DNA of 64,000 bases from positions 124,001 to 188,000 of the forward strand of contig NZ_JAJFES010000006.1 of assembly GCF_020708045.1 (NCBI RefSeq), written 5' to 3'. Shown in pieces: positions 1 through 8,999 of this stretch. Source of the stretch: Massilia sp. IC2-278. Lineage in GTDB: Bacteria; Pseudomonadota; Gammaproteobacteria; Burkholderiales; Burkholderiaceae_D. The translations under genes were made by a program, and so were the position numbers. The number at the start of each line of letters is the position of its first letter. Within the stretch, counting starts at the first letter, position 1. The notes below the pieces were generated by a model. It made no database searches and was not told where the DNA came from. It saw nothing but the letters and a program-made list of their open reading frames with translations.

Positions 1-1164
1 GACCTGGGGCACGGTGTCGCCGGCGGCCAGCGCGATCTGCGCGTCGGTGGCCTGGCGCGGATCGTCGATGTAGCGCTTCAGGAGCAGCGCATAGCCCAGC
101 TGCTGGCCGTGCGCCTCGAATGTGGCTTGCAGTTCGGCCGGGACCGGGCCCTTGCCGCCGAGCGCGCGGATCTGTTCCAGCGCGTCGTAGGCCACGATGC
201 CCTGGCGGATGCGCGCCTCGGCCAGTTGCACGAGATCGTGGATGCCGGGAATCTGGCCGTCCAGCGAGCGCGTGCCGATCAGGCCCATCACCCAGGGGAT
301 GTGGATCGAATAATGGGTCTCGCGCGCGGCCTGGTCGGGGAAGCCGAAGGCGGTGAACGCGGCCGGCGCCGGCTCGGTGTGCCACATGGCCTCGATCGCG
401 GCCAGCTTCATCTTCTGGTGTTCGGTCGACAGGTAGCCGCTCTCGTCCCCCAGCACCACCACCGACAGCGAGGCGGCCAGGCCGAACGAAGCCGCCACCG
501 TCATCGAGCGCTTGGCGAGCTCGGCGTGGCGTTCCTTGAGCAGGAACCAGGCCGAGATGCCGAGCACGAAGAAGGCGGCGATCACGTAGCCGGCCGAGAC
601 GGTGTGCACGAACTTGGCCTGGGCCACCGGGTTGGTCAGCACGGCGTAGAAGTCGGTGACTTCCATGCGCATGGTTTGCGGGTTGAGGGCGGCGCCGACC
701 GGGTTCTGCATCCAGCCGTTGGCGATCAAGATCCACAGCGCCGAGAAGTTGGTGCCGATGGCGGTCAGCCAGGTCACGACCAGGTGGGCGCGCTTCGAGA
801 GCCTGTCCCAGCCGAAGAAGAACAGGCCGACAAAGGTCGCTTCGAGGAAGAAGGCCATCAGGCCTTCGAGCGCGAGCGGGGCGCCGAAGACGTCGCCCAC
901 GTAGTGGCTGTAGTAGCTCCAGTTCATCCCGAACTGGAACTCCATCACCAGGCCGGTGGAAACGCCGATGGCGAAGTTAATCCCGAACAGGACGCCCCAG
1001 AACTTGGTCATCTGGCGCCAGATGGGGCGGTTGGTCATCACATAGACCGTCTCCATGATGGCAACCAGCATCGACAGCCCCAGGGTCAGGGGCACGAACA
1101 AAAAGTGGTACAGCGCCGTGAGGGCGAACTGTAGCCGGGAGAGCCCGACGACATCGAGATCCAT
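1..1164 (-). CDS. cydA: Cytochrome bd ubiquinol oxidase subunit I (partial)
   Basis: The reverse strand reads MDLDVVGLSRLQFALTALYH, the typical CydA start, and continues through hydrophobic segments for 388 codons until the window edge; about a quarter of a usual 520-residue subunit is missing at the C-terminus. CydA carries hemes b558, b595 and d and couples quinol oxidation to O2 reduction in the inner membrane. An AAAGGATC ribosome site lies 5 bases before the ATG. It follows cydC by about 40 bases on the same strand, so cydD-cydC-cydA(-cydB) is most likely one operon. Identity is firm; the truncation is only the window boundary. Confidence 0.95.
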   Translation of the reverse strand, partial: MDLDVVGLSRLQFALTALYHFLFVPLTLGLSMLVAIMETVYVMTNRPIWRQMTKFWGVLFGINFAIGVSTGLVMEFQFGMNWSYYSHYVGDVFGAPLALEGLMAFFLEATFVGLFFFGWDRLSKRAHLVVTWLTAIGTNFSALWILIANGWMQNPVGAALNPQTMRMEVTDFYAVLTNPVAQAKFVHTVSAGYVIAAFFVLGISAWFLLKERHAELAKRSMTVAASFGLAASLSVVVLGDESGYLSTEHQKMKLAAIEAMWHTEPAPAAFTAFGFPDQAARETHYSIHIPWVMGLIGTRSLDGQIPGIHDLVQLAEARIRQGIVAYDALEQIRALGGKGPVPAELQATFEAHGQQLGYALLLKRYIDDPRQATDAQIALAAGDTVPQV

Positions 1165-1201
1165 GGTGAGATCCTTTCTTTTCTTGTTGAAGTGGGTGGG
1201 T

Positions 1202-2893
1202 TCAGTGTTGGCGCAGGCGTGCAAGCGCCGCGTCGTAATCAGGGGTGCCGCACCGCAGGTCGGCCACGATGCGCCCGCCCTGCATCACGAGCAGGCGCTC
1301 GGCCAGCGCGGCTTCGCGGCGCAGATGGGTGGCGATCAGCAGGGTGCGGCCTTCGGCGTGGCGATTCAAACGCGCCAGCACGTCGGCGGCGGTGGCGCCG
1401 TCCAGGCCTTCGGTCGGCTCGTCGAGCAGCCAGAAGCCGGCATCGCGCAGCAGCAGGCGCGCCAGCGCCAGGCGCCGCGACTGCCCGCCCGACAGGCCCA
1501 GGCCGCCCTCGCCCAACGGTGTGTCCAGGCCCTGCGCCAGGCGGCGCACGTCTTCGGCCAGGCCGGCCGCCTGCAGCACGGCCCACAACTGGGCATCGCA
1601 GGCTTGCGGATCGGCCAGGCGCAGGTTGTCGCGCAGGCTGTCCTGGAACAGTTCGGTGCGCTGGGTCAGCCAGGTGCAAGGCGCCGCCGCCACCCCGCCC
1701 GACTGCGGCGCCAGTTCGCCGGCGGCCAGCGCCAGCAGCGTCGACTTGCCGGCGCCGCTGGCGCCGATCACGGCAACGCGTTCGCCGGCTGCGATGTGCA
1801 GGTCGATCGCATGCAGCGCGGGTTGGGCACGGCCGGCGTGGGTGACGCCGACCCGGTCCATGCGCAGTGCTTCGCTCTCTTCGGCGTGGCCGGCAGCCTG
1901 CGCCTGCATGGCGTCTGCGCGCAGGCGCGGCGCCAGGCGGCGTGCGGCCAGCGCGCTGCGCGCCGCCTCGATGGCGCCGCGGCGCAGCGCTGCGAACGGT
2001 TCCAGCGCGGCCAGTGCGGTGAGCAGGGCCAGCGCGGCCAGCGGCGCATCGAGCTTGCCCTGCCCTGCCAGCACGCCGGCCGCCAGCAGCACCAGCGCCA
2101 CCGTCGCGTGGCCGGCCACGGCGTGCAGCCAGCCTGCGCGGGTCTCCAACCGGTGCAGCGCGTCGTCGCCGCGCGCCAGGCGGGCGTCGGTCTGCTGCAA
2201 GGCCGCACATTGCGCCGGCAGGCGGCCGGCCAGGGCCAGGTCGGTCTGGCCGGCGCTCAGGTCGATGGCGCCGGCGCGCAGGCGTTCGGTCAGCTGCACG
2301 CGGCGCAGCGCCAGCGGACGGGCGCGGCCTGCGGTCCAGGCGGCGACGCCCCAGCCGCATGCCAGCAGCCAGACGAATACACATGCGCCCAGCCGCCAGT
2401 CGAGGATGGCGAGCAGCAGGCCCGCCAGCAGCGCCGCGCCGAAGGTGGCGGCCAGCGGCACCAGCAGGCGCAGGTAGACCGATTCCAGTGCGTCGATGTC
2501 TCCGGTCAGGCGGAACAGCAGGCGGCCAGGGCGCTGCAGCAGCGCGCGTGCGGCTTGCGGTTCGGCCCAGCCGCGGAACAGTGTTACGCGCAGCGACGCC
2601 AGCACGCCCAGGGTGGCGTCGTGGGTGACCAGGCGTTCGGCATAGCGGCCGAAGGTGCGGCCAAGTGCCAGCAGGCGGATGCCGGCGCTCGGCACGAAGA
2701 CGTTGAAGGCCAGGGCCGCTGCAGCCGACAGGCCGGCCAGGCCGGTCGCCGTGATGAACCACCCGGAGACGCCCAGCAGCGCGATCCCTGCCAGCACGGT
2801 GAGCGTGGACAGGCCCGCGCCCAGCAGCAGGCGGCGCGCGTCGCTGCGCATGAACAGGCGCAGCACGGTAACGAAGTCGTGGTGGTGTTTCAT
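1202..2893 (-). CDS. cydC: ABC transporter CydC, cytochrome bd assembly
   Basis: 563 residues: an N-terminal six-helix exporter domain followed by an ATPase domain with Walker A GASGAGKST (about residue 376), signature LSGGQSRR and Walker B FWLLDEPTEGLD. CydDC is the heterodimeric thiol (glutathione/cysteine)/heme exporter needed to assemble cytochrome bd. The start overlaps the end of cydD by 4 bases (ATGA), which indicates translational coupling. The CydC assignment rests on gene order and on its closer resemblance to CydC in the transmembrane part. Confidence 0.92.
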   Translation of the reverse strand: MKHHHDFVTVLRLFMRSDARRLLLGAGLSTLTVLAGIALLGVSGWFITATGLAGLSAAAALAFNVFVPSAGIRLLALGRTFGRYAERLVTHDATLGVLASLRVTLFRGWAEPQAARALLQRPGRLLFRLTGDIDALESVYLRLLVPLAATFGAALLAGLLLAILDWRLGACVFVWLLACGWGVAAWTAGRARPLALRRVQLTERLRAGAIDLSAGQTDLALAGRLPAQCAALQQTDARLARGDDALHRLETRAGWLHAVAGHATVALVLLAAGVLAGQGKLDAPLAALALLTALAALEPFAALRRGAIEAARSALAARRLAPRLRADAMQAQAAGHAEESEALRMDRVGVTHAGRAQPALHAIDLHIAAGERVAVIGASGAGKSTLLALAAGELAPQSGGVAAAPCTWLTQRTELFQDSLRDNLRLADPQACDAQLWAVLQAAGLAEDVRRLAQGLDTPLGEGGLGLSGGQSRRLALARLLLRDAGFWLLDEPTEGLDGATAADVLARLNRHAEGRTLLIATHLRREAALAERLLVMQGGRIVADLRCGTPDYDAALARLRQH

Positions 2894-4623
2894 GCTGCTT
2901 GCTCCTGCATGGCGTGCTCGCCAAGACGGCCGACGTGCACGATGCGGCCGATGCGCGCCGCGAGCGCCAGGTCGTGGGTGGCGACGACCAGCGTGCGGCC
3001 GCGCGCCAGCTCAAACAGCGCATCGACGACGCCGGCGGCGGTGTCGCGGTCGAGGTGGGCGGTGGGTTCGTCGGCCAGCAGCAGGCTGGCGTGCGGGGCG
3101 ACGGCGGCGCGCGCCAGCGCCAGGCGCACCAGTTCGCCGCCGGACAGGCCGGTGCCTCCCTCGCCCAGCGCCTCGTACGGCGCCGCGTGTTCGACGTCGG
3201 CCAGGCCGGCTCGGCGCACCGCCGCCGTTACCGCCAGCGGCGTCACGCCTGCGCGGCCCAGCGCCACGTTGCCGCGCACGGTGCCGGCGAACACGTGCGG
3301 CTTCTGGCCGACCCAGGCCATGCGCGTACGCAGGCCGGCGGCGCTGCCGTCGTCCAGCATGACGCCGCCGATGCGGATGCTGCCGCCTTGCGCCTGCGCC
3401 AGGCCGGCGACCAGCGACAGCAGCGTGGTCTTGCCGCTGCCGCTGGCGCCGACCAGGGCGACGTGTTCGCCCGGTGCGATATCGAGCGTGAAGCCGTCGA
3501 ACAGCGGCGCCTCGCCGGGGTGGGCAAAGCGCAGGCCGCTAATCGCCAGGCCCGGTGCGGCGATGCTGCTTGCCGTTGCATCGTGCGCGTCGTGCAGGGC
3601 GCCGGGCAGGATCGGCGCTGGCGCTTGCAGCTTGTGCAGGGCGTCGAGAGCCGCAGCGCCTGCGGCCTTGTCGTGCCAAGCCGCGGCCAGGTCGCGCAGC
3701 GGCTCGAAAAAGGCCGGCGCCAGCATCAGGATGAACATGCCCTGCTCCAGGCTCAGGCGCACACCCCAGCTGCCGCCGTCGATCTGGCCGAGCAGGTGGA
3801 AGCCGACGTACACCGCTACCAGGGCGACGGCCAGCGCCGAGAACAATTCGAGTGCGGTGGACGACAGGAAGGCGATGCGCAGCACGCGCATGGTGCCCTG
3901 GCGCAGGGCCTGGGCGGTGTCGTGAAGGCGACGCGCGGTGGCGTCGACGGCGCCGAGCGCGCGCAGGGTCGACAGGCCGCGCAGGCGGTCGAGCAGGAAG
4001 CCGTTCATGCCGCCGGCGAGCTGCAGTTGCGCTTCGCTGGCGGCCTTGGCGCGCCAGCCGATGACGGCCATGAAGAGGGGGATCAGCGGCGCGGCCAGCA
4101 CCAGGATCAGCGCCGCCAGCCACGACAAATAAGCCACCGCCAGCGCGATCACCGGCGGCACCAGCATGACGCGCCAGCGCGCGCCCTGGTAGCGCAGCAG
4201 CCAGGGCAGCACGGCTTCGGCCTGCTCGGCCAGGATGCTGGCGGCCTGGCCCGAGGCCGGACGCGTGCGGTCCAGCGGCGAGCGGCGCGCCAGGGCATCG
4301 GCGGCGCCAGCACGCAGGCCGCTCAGCCAGCTGCGCGCGGCGGCGAACACGCGGCGCGCGCCCCAGGCGTCGAGGCTGGCGCGGGCCAGGCCCAGCAGCA
4401 GGAAGCTGAGTGCGGGAAGGATCACCGCGTCCAGGCCGGCGCCGTCCGCCAGGCGGCCGACGGCCTTGGCCAGCAGTGCGGCCTGGGCGATCCACAGCAG
4501 TGCGGCAGCGCCTTGCGCCAGCGCGCCGAGGCGGCTGCCGGCGGGCTGGGAGCGTACATTGTTGGCGCTGTCCTGCGCTGCAGGGGCGTGCGGGACCGCG
4601 CCACGGCGTCTGTTCAAGAGCAT
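2890..4623 (-). CDS. cydD: ABC transporter CydD, cytochrome bd assembly
   Basis: 577 residues with an exporter-type membrane domain and a C-terminal ATPase: Walker A GASGSGKTT near residue 392, signature LSGGELVRLALARA, Walker B LLLADEPT. It pairs with CydC to export reduced thiols/heme for bd oxidase maturation. It is the first gene of the cyd operon and diverges from a GbsR-type regulator 464 bases away, whose intergenic palindromes are candidate operators. The N-terminus (MLLNRRRGAVPHAPA) is low-complexity before the first helix, so the true start could be slightly downstream. Confidence 0.92.
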   Translation of the reverse strand: MLLNRRRGAVPHAPAAQDSANNVRSQPAGSRLGALAQGAAALLWIAQAALLAKAVGRLADGAGLDAVILPALSFLLLGLARASLDAWGARRVFAAARSWLSGLRAGAADALARRSPLDRTRPASGQAASILAEQAEAVLPWLLRYQGARWRVMLVPPVIALAVAYLSWLAALILVLAAPLIPLFMAVIGWRAKAASEAQLQLAGGMNGFLLDRLRGLSTLRALGAVDATARRLHDTAQALRQGTMRVLRIAFLSSTALELFSALAVALVAVYVGFHLLGQIDGGSWGVRLSLEQGMFILMLAPAFFEPLRDLAAAWHDKAAGAAALDALHKLQAPAPILPGALHDAHDATASSIAAPGLAISGLRFAHPGEAPLFDGFTLDIAPGEHVALVGASGSGKTTLLSLVAGLAQAQGGSIRIGGVMLDDGSAAGLRTRMAWVGQKPHVFAGTVRGNVALGRAGVTPLAVTAAVRRAGLADVEHAAPYEALGEGGTGLSGGELVRLALARAAVAPHASLLLADEPTAHLDRDTAAGVVDALFELARGRTLVVATHDLALAARIGRIVHVGRLGEHAMQEQAA

Positions 4624-5087
4624 GGTTCTTCTCCGGGGTTCTGGGGTGCGGCGCCTCTCGTTGAAGGGCCGCGTGTTCAGGTGTTACCGGGTCAGGGCGG
4701 CGGCGAGCAGCCGGCGTGGATCGCGCAGGCGGCGTTGCCGGTCCGCCGGCTCAGGCCGGGAAGAAGGTCGGGGAGGAGCAGAGCATGGCCTTGCGGGAGC
4801 GCCAGGGCGGCGGTCCGGAAAACGGTACGACGGGTACGATGCGAATCCATTCTCTCAGCTCTGCAGTGATACCGGCCGGGACGCAGCCCTTGCCGCACAG
4901 GTTTCACAACCTGTAAAAACTTCTGAATTTTCAGAAAACAGTGAAAGTATGCAGCAGAAGTTTTGTATTGTCACGAGAAGGCCAGCAACTTAGTCGGGAA
5001 TTGGTGCGCCGCAGCGACCGCTGGCTGCATGACGGCACCCGGTGCGTGAGATAATCGACTTTTCCAAATTTCGAAAAGTTCTCGACC
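4624..5087. promoter_or_regulatory. cyd / gbsR-like divergent control region
   Basis: The 464-base gap holds no convincing gene. It contains a perfect inverted repeat TTCTGA-ATTT-TCAGAA (4921-4936) on the cydD side and a second palindrome ACTTTTC-N8-GAAAAGT (5058-5079) just before the GTG start of the regulator. Read on one strand, both fit a loose AACTT(C/T)T..GAA..TTT..GAAAA pattern. A GATAAT -10-like hexamer (5050-5055) precedes the second palindrome, so binding there could repress the regulator's own gene. Regulation of cyd by this protein is inference. Confidence 0.5.
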
Positions 5088-5645
5088 GTGACGCCATTAG
5101 TCCAGAGTTTTGTCAGCCATTTCGGCGAGATGGGTAGCCGTTGGGGCATCAACCGCACCGTGGGGCAAATCTATGCCCTGCTCTTCGTGACCGAGCAGCA
5201 GTTGCACGCAGACGATATCGGCGAAAAGCTGGGTATCTCGCGCTCGAACGTGAGCATCGGGCTGAAGGAATTGCAGTCCTGGGGCCTGGTGCGCCTGAGC
5301 CGCATTCCCGGCGACCGCCGCGAATATTTCACTTCGCTAGGCGACGTCTGGGAAATCTTCCGCGTGGTGGCGGCCGAGCGGCGCCGGCGCGAAGTGGCGC
5401 CGACCCTGTCGGTGCTGCGCGAATCGTTGCTGGTCAAGGCCAAGACACCCGAGGACATGTTCGCCCAGCAGCGCATGGGCGAGATGCACGAGCTGGTCGA
5501 CCTGGCGAATAACTGGTTCGACGATTTGCAGCGCCTGTCGCCGGAATCGCTGGCGCAGCTGATGAAGATGGGGGCCAAGGTGCAGCGTTTATTGACTGTC
5601 AAGGATCGCTTGCTGGGGAACGGGAAGGCGAAAGAGGACGAGTGA
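5088..5645 (+). CDS. GbsR/MarR-family transcriptional regulator
   Basis: 185 residues with an N-terminal winged helix (DDIGEKLGISRSNVSIGLKE, about residues 40-60) and a helical C-terminus, the layout of the GbsR/COG1510 branch of MarR-like regulators. The start is GTG. It diverges from cydDCA, a common arrangement for a local regulator of cytochrome bd in Burkholderiales-type genomes. A palindrome immediately upstream suggests autorepression. The ligand or signal cannot be told from the sequence. Confidence 0.82.
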   Translation: MTPLVQSFVSHFGEMGSRWGINRTVGQIYALLFVTEQQLHADDIGEKLGISRSNVSIGLKELQSWGLVRLSRIPGDRREYFTSLGDVWEIFRVVAAERRRREVAPTLSVLRESLLVKAKTPEDMFAQQRMGEMHELVDLANNWFDDLQRLSPESLAQLMKMGAKVQRLLTVKDRLLGNGKAKEDE

Positions 5646-5705
5646 ACGGCTGAGTTGCGGCGCCGCAACATTATGCGGTTTTCGTATCGCTGGTATCACG
5701 AACCG

Positions 5706-5757
5706 AAAGTTTATTTATGGACTCAAGGAATTTATACTGCACCGCAACATCACAGTA
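5706..5757 (+). promoter_or_regulatory. Conserved promoter/leader motif, copy 1
   Basis: AAAGTTTATTTATG, 13 variable bases, then TATACTGCACCGCAACATC. It reads as -35 TTTATT (5710-5715), 17-base spacer, -10 TATACT (5733-5738), with a conserved GCA(C/A)CGCAACATC block at the presumed transcription start. An almost identical element sits at 16888-16940 before another small gene. Conservation beyond the -10 suggests an operator or RNA element. No other copy was noticed by eye. Confidence 0.65.
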
Positions 5758-5774
5758 TATTTACGGAGTTCACC

Positions 5775-6008
5775 ATGAACGCAGCAACGATCACCCAGGC
5801 TCAAGAGCCAACCCTGCGCCAGGATATCGGCGCCCTGTTCATTTCGGCACGCAGCTTCTGCGAGCAGCTGTTCACCGCACACGGCGGCTGGTTCGTGCGC
5901 AATAGCGATGAGATGGCAGGCCGCCGCGAGATGATGGCCCTGGCAGCCGAGTCGGATGCCCACTCGCCGAACCTGGCGGCGGAACTGCGCTACTTCGCTA
6001 ACCGTTAA
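5775..6008 (+). CDS. Small orphan protein, 77 residues
   Basis: The reading frame from MNAATITQAQEPTLRQDIG gives 77 residues, soluble and mostly helical, with no motif I can assign. The ATG follows a GGAGTTCACC ribosome site; an upstream in-frame extension to 5655 would run through the promoter and is unlikely. It has its own promoter element and ends just before an intrinsic terminator, so it looks like a monocistronic, probably well-expressed gene. Small proteins behind this type of promoter are common in Burkholderiales; the role is unknown. Confidence 0.75.
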   Translation: MNAATITQAQEPTLRQDIGALFISARSFCEQLFTAHGGWFVRNSDEMAGRREMMALAAESDAHSPNLAAELRYFANR

Positions 6009-6033
6009 TCGGTAGCTGGCAGGCAGTGAAGAC

Positions 6034-6060
6034 AAAGCGCGGCTCAGGCTGCGCTTTTTT
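6034..6060 (+). terminator. Intrinsic terminator after the 77-residue gene
   Basis: AAAGCGC/GCGCTTT stem with one G-U pair further in, followed directly by a T run. Confidence 0.8.
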
Positions 6061-6111
6061 GCGATTGCCAGTTCAGCACGCGCCTTCTTTTTGAGCGTTG
6101 ACGGCTGCGTT

Positions 6112-6154
6112 CGTAGGGTGGGCCGGGCCGCGCAAGGCACCCCGTGCCCACGCG
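6112..6154 (+). repeat. REP element (GTAG head) with a 14-base insertion
   Basis: GTAGGGTGGGC ... GCACCCCGTGCCCACGCGG, the forward half of an inverted REP pair with 6297-6325. The loop region carries about 14 extra bases compared with the other copies. Confidence 0.75.
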
Positions 6155-6296
6155 GAACGATGCGTTACGTCAGCGCGAGTTCTGTCCCGCTCGACGCATA
6201 TTGTTGGCAGCTCAAAAGCATTTCGTTAGCGTCGCCTTGCATGGATACGCCGCGGAGCGGGTCATCGCCGCCGCAGGCTCCGGACAAGCACGTAAC

Positions 6297-6325
6297 CGCG
6301 TGGGCACGGGGTGCCCACCTTACGA
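6297..6325 (-). repeat. REP element, inverted partner
   Basis: CCGCGTGGGCACGGGGTGCCCACCTTACG; forms a BIME-like pair with 6112-6154. The 311-base gap between the small gene and nasA is mostly this pair and the sequence between it; no gene seen. Confidence 0.8.
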
Positions 6326-8989
6326 GGGAACCGCTAGCAGCTTGCCGATCTCGGGTAGACACGAACCGCAATTCCCGCCCGCCTTCAGGCAAGCCGTCAC
6401 CTCGGCCGTGCTGCGCAGGTTCCGTTCGCGAATCGCCGCGCAGATCGTGTTTCTCCCAACACCGAAGCACGAGCACACCGTCGGCCCCGCGTCGGAACCC
6501 GCCTGCGCCGGCTGTCCCGCCAGCAGCACCGCACGCTCCCCCGCCCCCAGAACCTCCTGCGCGAACAAGCCGCCCAGCCATTCGCGCGGCGGCAGCGTCC
6601 CCGCCTTTGCCACCAGCACGCATGCCTGCAAGCGCCCATCGACCAAATGCGCCGCCCGATACACACCTGCACTGCGGTCCTCGTACTCGATCCAGTCCGC
6701 GTCATCGTCCACGCCCAACAAGGCACGCGCCCACTCCGCCTCCACCTTGCCGCGCCCGCCAGCCTCGTAGCGCAGGAAGCCCTCCCCCTGCACCCGCGTC
6801 CACCAGGTCAGCGCATCGAGCTGCGGCGTACTGCGGCTCAGCACGAATGCCTGCCACTCCACCACGAAGGGCTCGACCTTCACCGGCGTGTGCTTGAATT
6901 CCGGCTCCCCCGACACCGGATCGACCACCGGATTGACCAGCGCCCCTACCCGCGCATCCGATGCCGTCGGCCCGCTCCAGTGGATTGGCACGAATACACC
7001 GCCACGCGCAATGCCGCCGCTGTGGCGCACGCGGCCGACCATGGCGCCCCAGCGGCTGCTCACGCGCGCCAGCTCTCCCTCGCGCACGCCGGACAAGAGG
7101 GCGTCGTGCGGATGCAAGTCGATGAAGGGTTCCGGCACGTGGCTGCCCAGGCGCGCCGACTTGCCGGTGCGCGTCATCGTGTGCCACTGGTCGCGTACGC
7201 GGCCGGTGTTCAGGGCCAGCGGATAGTCGGCGTCCGTTTGATTGACAGGCGCACGCGGGGCGGTGACGATGAAGCGCGCCCTGCCGTTCGCATGGGCGAA
7301 GACGCCGTCGCCGAACAGGCGCGTGCTGCCGCCAGGTGCCCGCGGCGTGACCGGCCACTGCACCGGCTCGAGCGCGTCATAGACCGCGCGACCGTGTCCC
7401 GCCAGGCCGGACACGTCGAACAGACGCGCATTATTTCCCCCGTTACGCCAGCTTGAGAGCCGCGCGTGCTCGTCGAAAATCTCGTGCGCCGACGTGTAGC
7501 CGAAGCCGGCATAGCCCATGCGCCGCGCCACGTCGCACAGCGCCTGCCAGTCGGCGCGCGCCTCGCCCGGCGCCGGCAGGAAGGCGCGCTGGCGCGAGAT
7601 GCAGCGCTCGGAATTGGTCACCGTGCCATCCTTTTCGCCCCAGCCCAGCGCCGGCAGCAGCACGTCGGCGCAGGCATTCGTGTCGGTATCGAGCACGATG
7701 TCGCTGGAGACCACCAGCTCGCACTTGCCGAGCGCGCGGCGCACCCGGTCGGCGTCGGGCAGGCTGACCAGCGGATTGGTACCCATGATCCACACCGCCT
7801 TGACGGTCCCCTCTTCCACCGCGCGGAACAGATCGACCGCCTTCAGGCCGGGCTTGGAGGCGATACGCGGCGCGTCCCAGAAGCTGCGGACAAGCTCGCG
7901 GTGCTGCGCGTTGTCGAGCTCCATGTGCGCGGCCAGCATGTTGGCCAGGCCGCCCACTTCACGCCCGCCCATCGCGTTCGGCTGGCCGGTGAGCGAAAAC
8001 GGCCCCATGCCGGGCTGGCCGATGCGTCCCGTGAGCAGGTGGCAGTTGATGATGCTGTTGACCTTGTCGGTGCCGCTCGACGATTGGTTCACGCCCTGCG
8101 AATAGGCGGTGACGACCTTGCGCGTGGCAGCGAAGCCTTGGTAAAAGGCCAGCACGGCGCGCGGGTCGAGGCGGCAGGCGCGCGCCACGTCCTCGATGCT
8201 CATATCTGCGGCAGCCAGCGCCGCATCCAGCCCTTCGGTGTGGGCGGCAACATAAGCCCCATCGGTCACGCCTTCGCGCGCCAGGTAAGCCAGCAAGCCG
8301 TTGAACAGCCACACATCGGTGCCCGGCTTGAGCGGCAGGTGCAGGTCGGCCAATTCGCAGGTGGCCGTGCGGCGTGGGTCGATGACGACGATCTGCAGCG
8401 ACGGCTTCGCCTCTTTCGCGCGCAGGATGCGCCCGAACAGGGTTGGATGGCACCAGGCCGCGTTCGAGCCGGCCAGCACGATCATGTCGGCCAGCTCGAA
8501 GTCCTCGTAACAGCCAGGCACGATGTCTTCGCCGAAGGCGCGCTTGTGGCCGGCCACCGACGAGGACATGCACAACCGCGAATTCGTATCGATGTTGGCG
8601 CTGCCGATGTAGCCCTTCATGAGCTTGTTGGCGACGTAATAATCCTCGGTCAGCAGCTGGCCCGACACGTAGAAGGCCACCGCGTCCGGCCCGTGCTGGG
8701 CGATGATGCTGGCCAGTCCGCCGGCCACGTGGCCGAGCGCCTCGTCCCAGCTGGCGCGGCGCAGTTCGCCGTTTTCGCGCAGGTGTGGATACAGCAGCCG
8801 TCCTTCCAGGCCCAGGGTCTCGCCCAACGCCGCGCCCTTCACGCACAGGCGCCCGCGGTTGGCGGCGTGGTCCGCGTCGCCTGCGATGATCGGGATCGTG
8901 CCGGGCTTGATGCTGGCCTTCACGCCGCAGCCGACGCCGCAATACGGGCAGGTGGTGCGCACCGTCGATACGGGCAGGCTCATGTCCAT
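6320..8989 (-). CDS. nasA: Assimilatory nitrate reductase catalytic subunit
   Basis: 889-residue molybdopterin oxidoreductase. The N-terminal [4Fe-4S] motif CPYCGVGC ... RLCVKG is present, then the Mo-bisMGD domains, then a C-terminal BFD-like [2Fe-2S] domain (CSCFGVGRN ... GNCGSC, about residues 840-885) typical of the long NasA/NarB form. It reduces nitrate to nitrite in the cytoplasm. It is the last gene of the narK-nirB-nirD-oxidoreductase-nasA run. Start is MDMSLPV; MSLPV two codons later is equally possible. The stop codon region overlaps an inverted REP. Confidence 0.93.
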   Translation of the reverse strand: MDMSLPVSTVRTTCPYCGVGCGVKASIKPGTIPIIAGDADHAANRGRLCVKGAALGETLGLEGRLLYPHLRENGELRRASWDEALGHVAGGLASIIAQHGPDAVAFYVSGQLLTEDYYVANKLMKGYIGSANIDTNSRLCMSSSVAGHKRAFGEDIVPGCYEDFELADMIVLAGSNAAWCHPTLFGRILRAKEAKPSLQIVVIDPRRTATCELADLHLPLKPGTDVWLFNGLLAYLAREGVTDGAYVAAHTEGLDAALAAADMSIEDVARACRLDPRAVLAFYQGFAATRKVVTAYSQGVNQSSSGTDKVNSIINCHLLTGRIGQPGMGPFSLTGQPNAMGGREVGGLANMLAAHMELDNAQHRELVRSFWDAPRIASKPGLKAVDLFRAVEEGTVKAVWIMGTNPLVSLPDADRVRRALGKCELVVSSDIVLDTDTNACADVLLPALGWGEKDGTVTNSERCISRQRAFLPAPGEARADWQALCDVARRMGYAGFGYTSAHEIFDEHARLSSWRNGGNNARLFDVSGLAGHGRAVYDALEPVQWPVTPRAPGGSTRLFGDGVFAHANGRARFIVTAPRAPVNQTDADYPLALNTGRVRDQWHTMTRTGKSARLGSHVPEPFIDLHPHDALLSGVREGELARVSSRWGAMVGRVRHSGGIARGGVFVPIHWSGPTASDARVGALVNPVVDPVSGEPEFKHTPVKVEPFVVEWQAFVLSRSTPQLDALTWWTRVQGEGFLRYEAGGRGKVEAEWARALLGVDDDADWIEYEDRSAGVYRAAHLVDGRLQACVLVAKAGTLPPREWLGGLFAQEVLGAGERAVLLAGQPAQAGSDAGPTVCSCFGVGRNTICAAIRERNLRSTAEVTACLKAGGNCGSCLPEIGKLLAVPS

Positions 8990-8999
8990 GTGCTTCCTT

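Noticed and set aside
1055..3925. 956-codon plus-strand open frame antisense to cydDC
   Set aside because: Arg/Ala/Gln-rich shadow; the minus strand holds full ABC transporter motifs.
6112..6325. REP pairs as a short CRISPR array
   Set aside because: Copies are inverted, not direct, with irregular spacing and no cas genes.
6091..6897. 268-codon plus-strand frame over REPs and the nasA 3' end
   Set aside because: Pro/Arg-rich shadow of nasA joined to repeat sequence.
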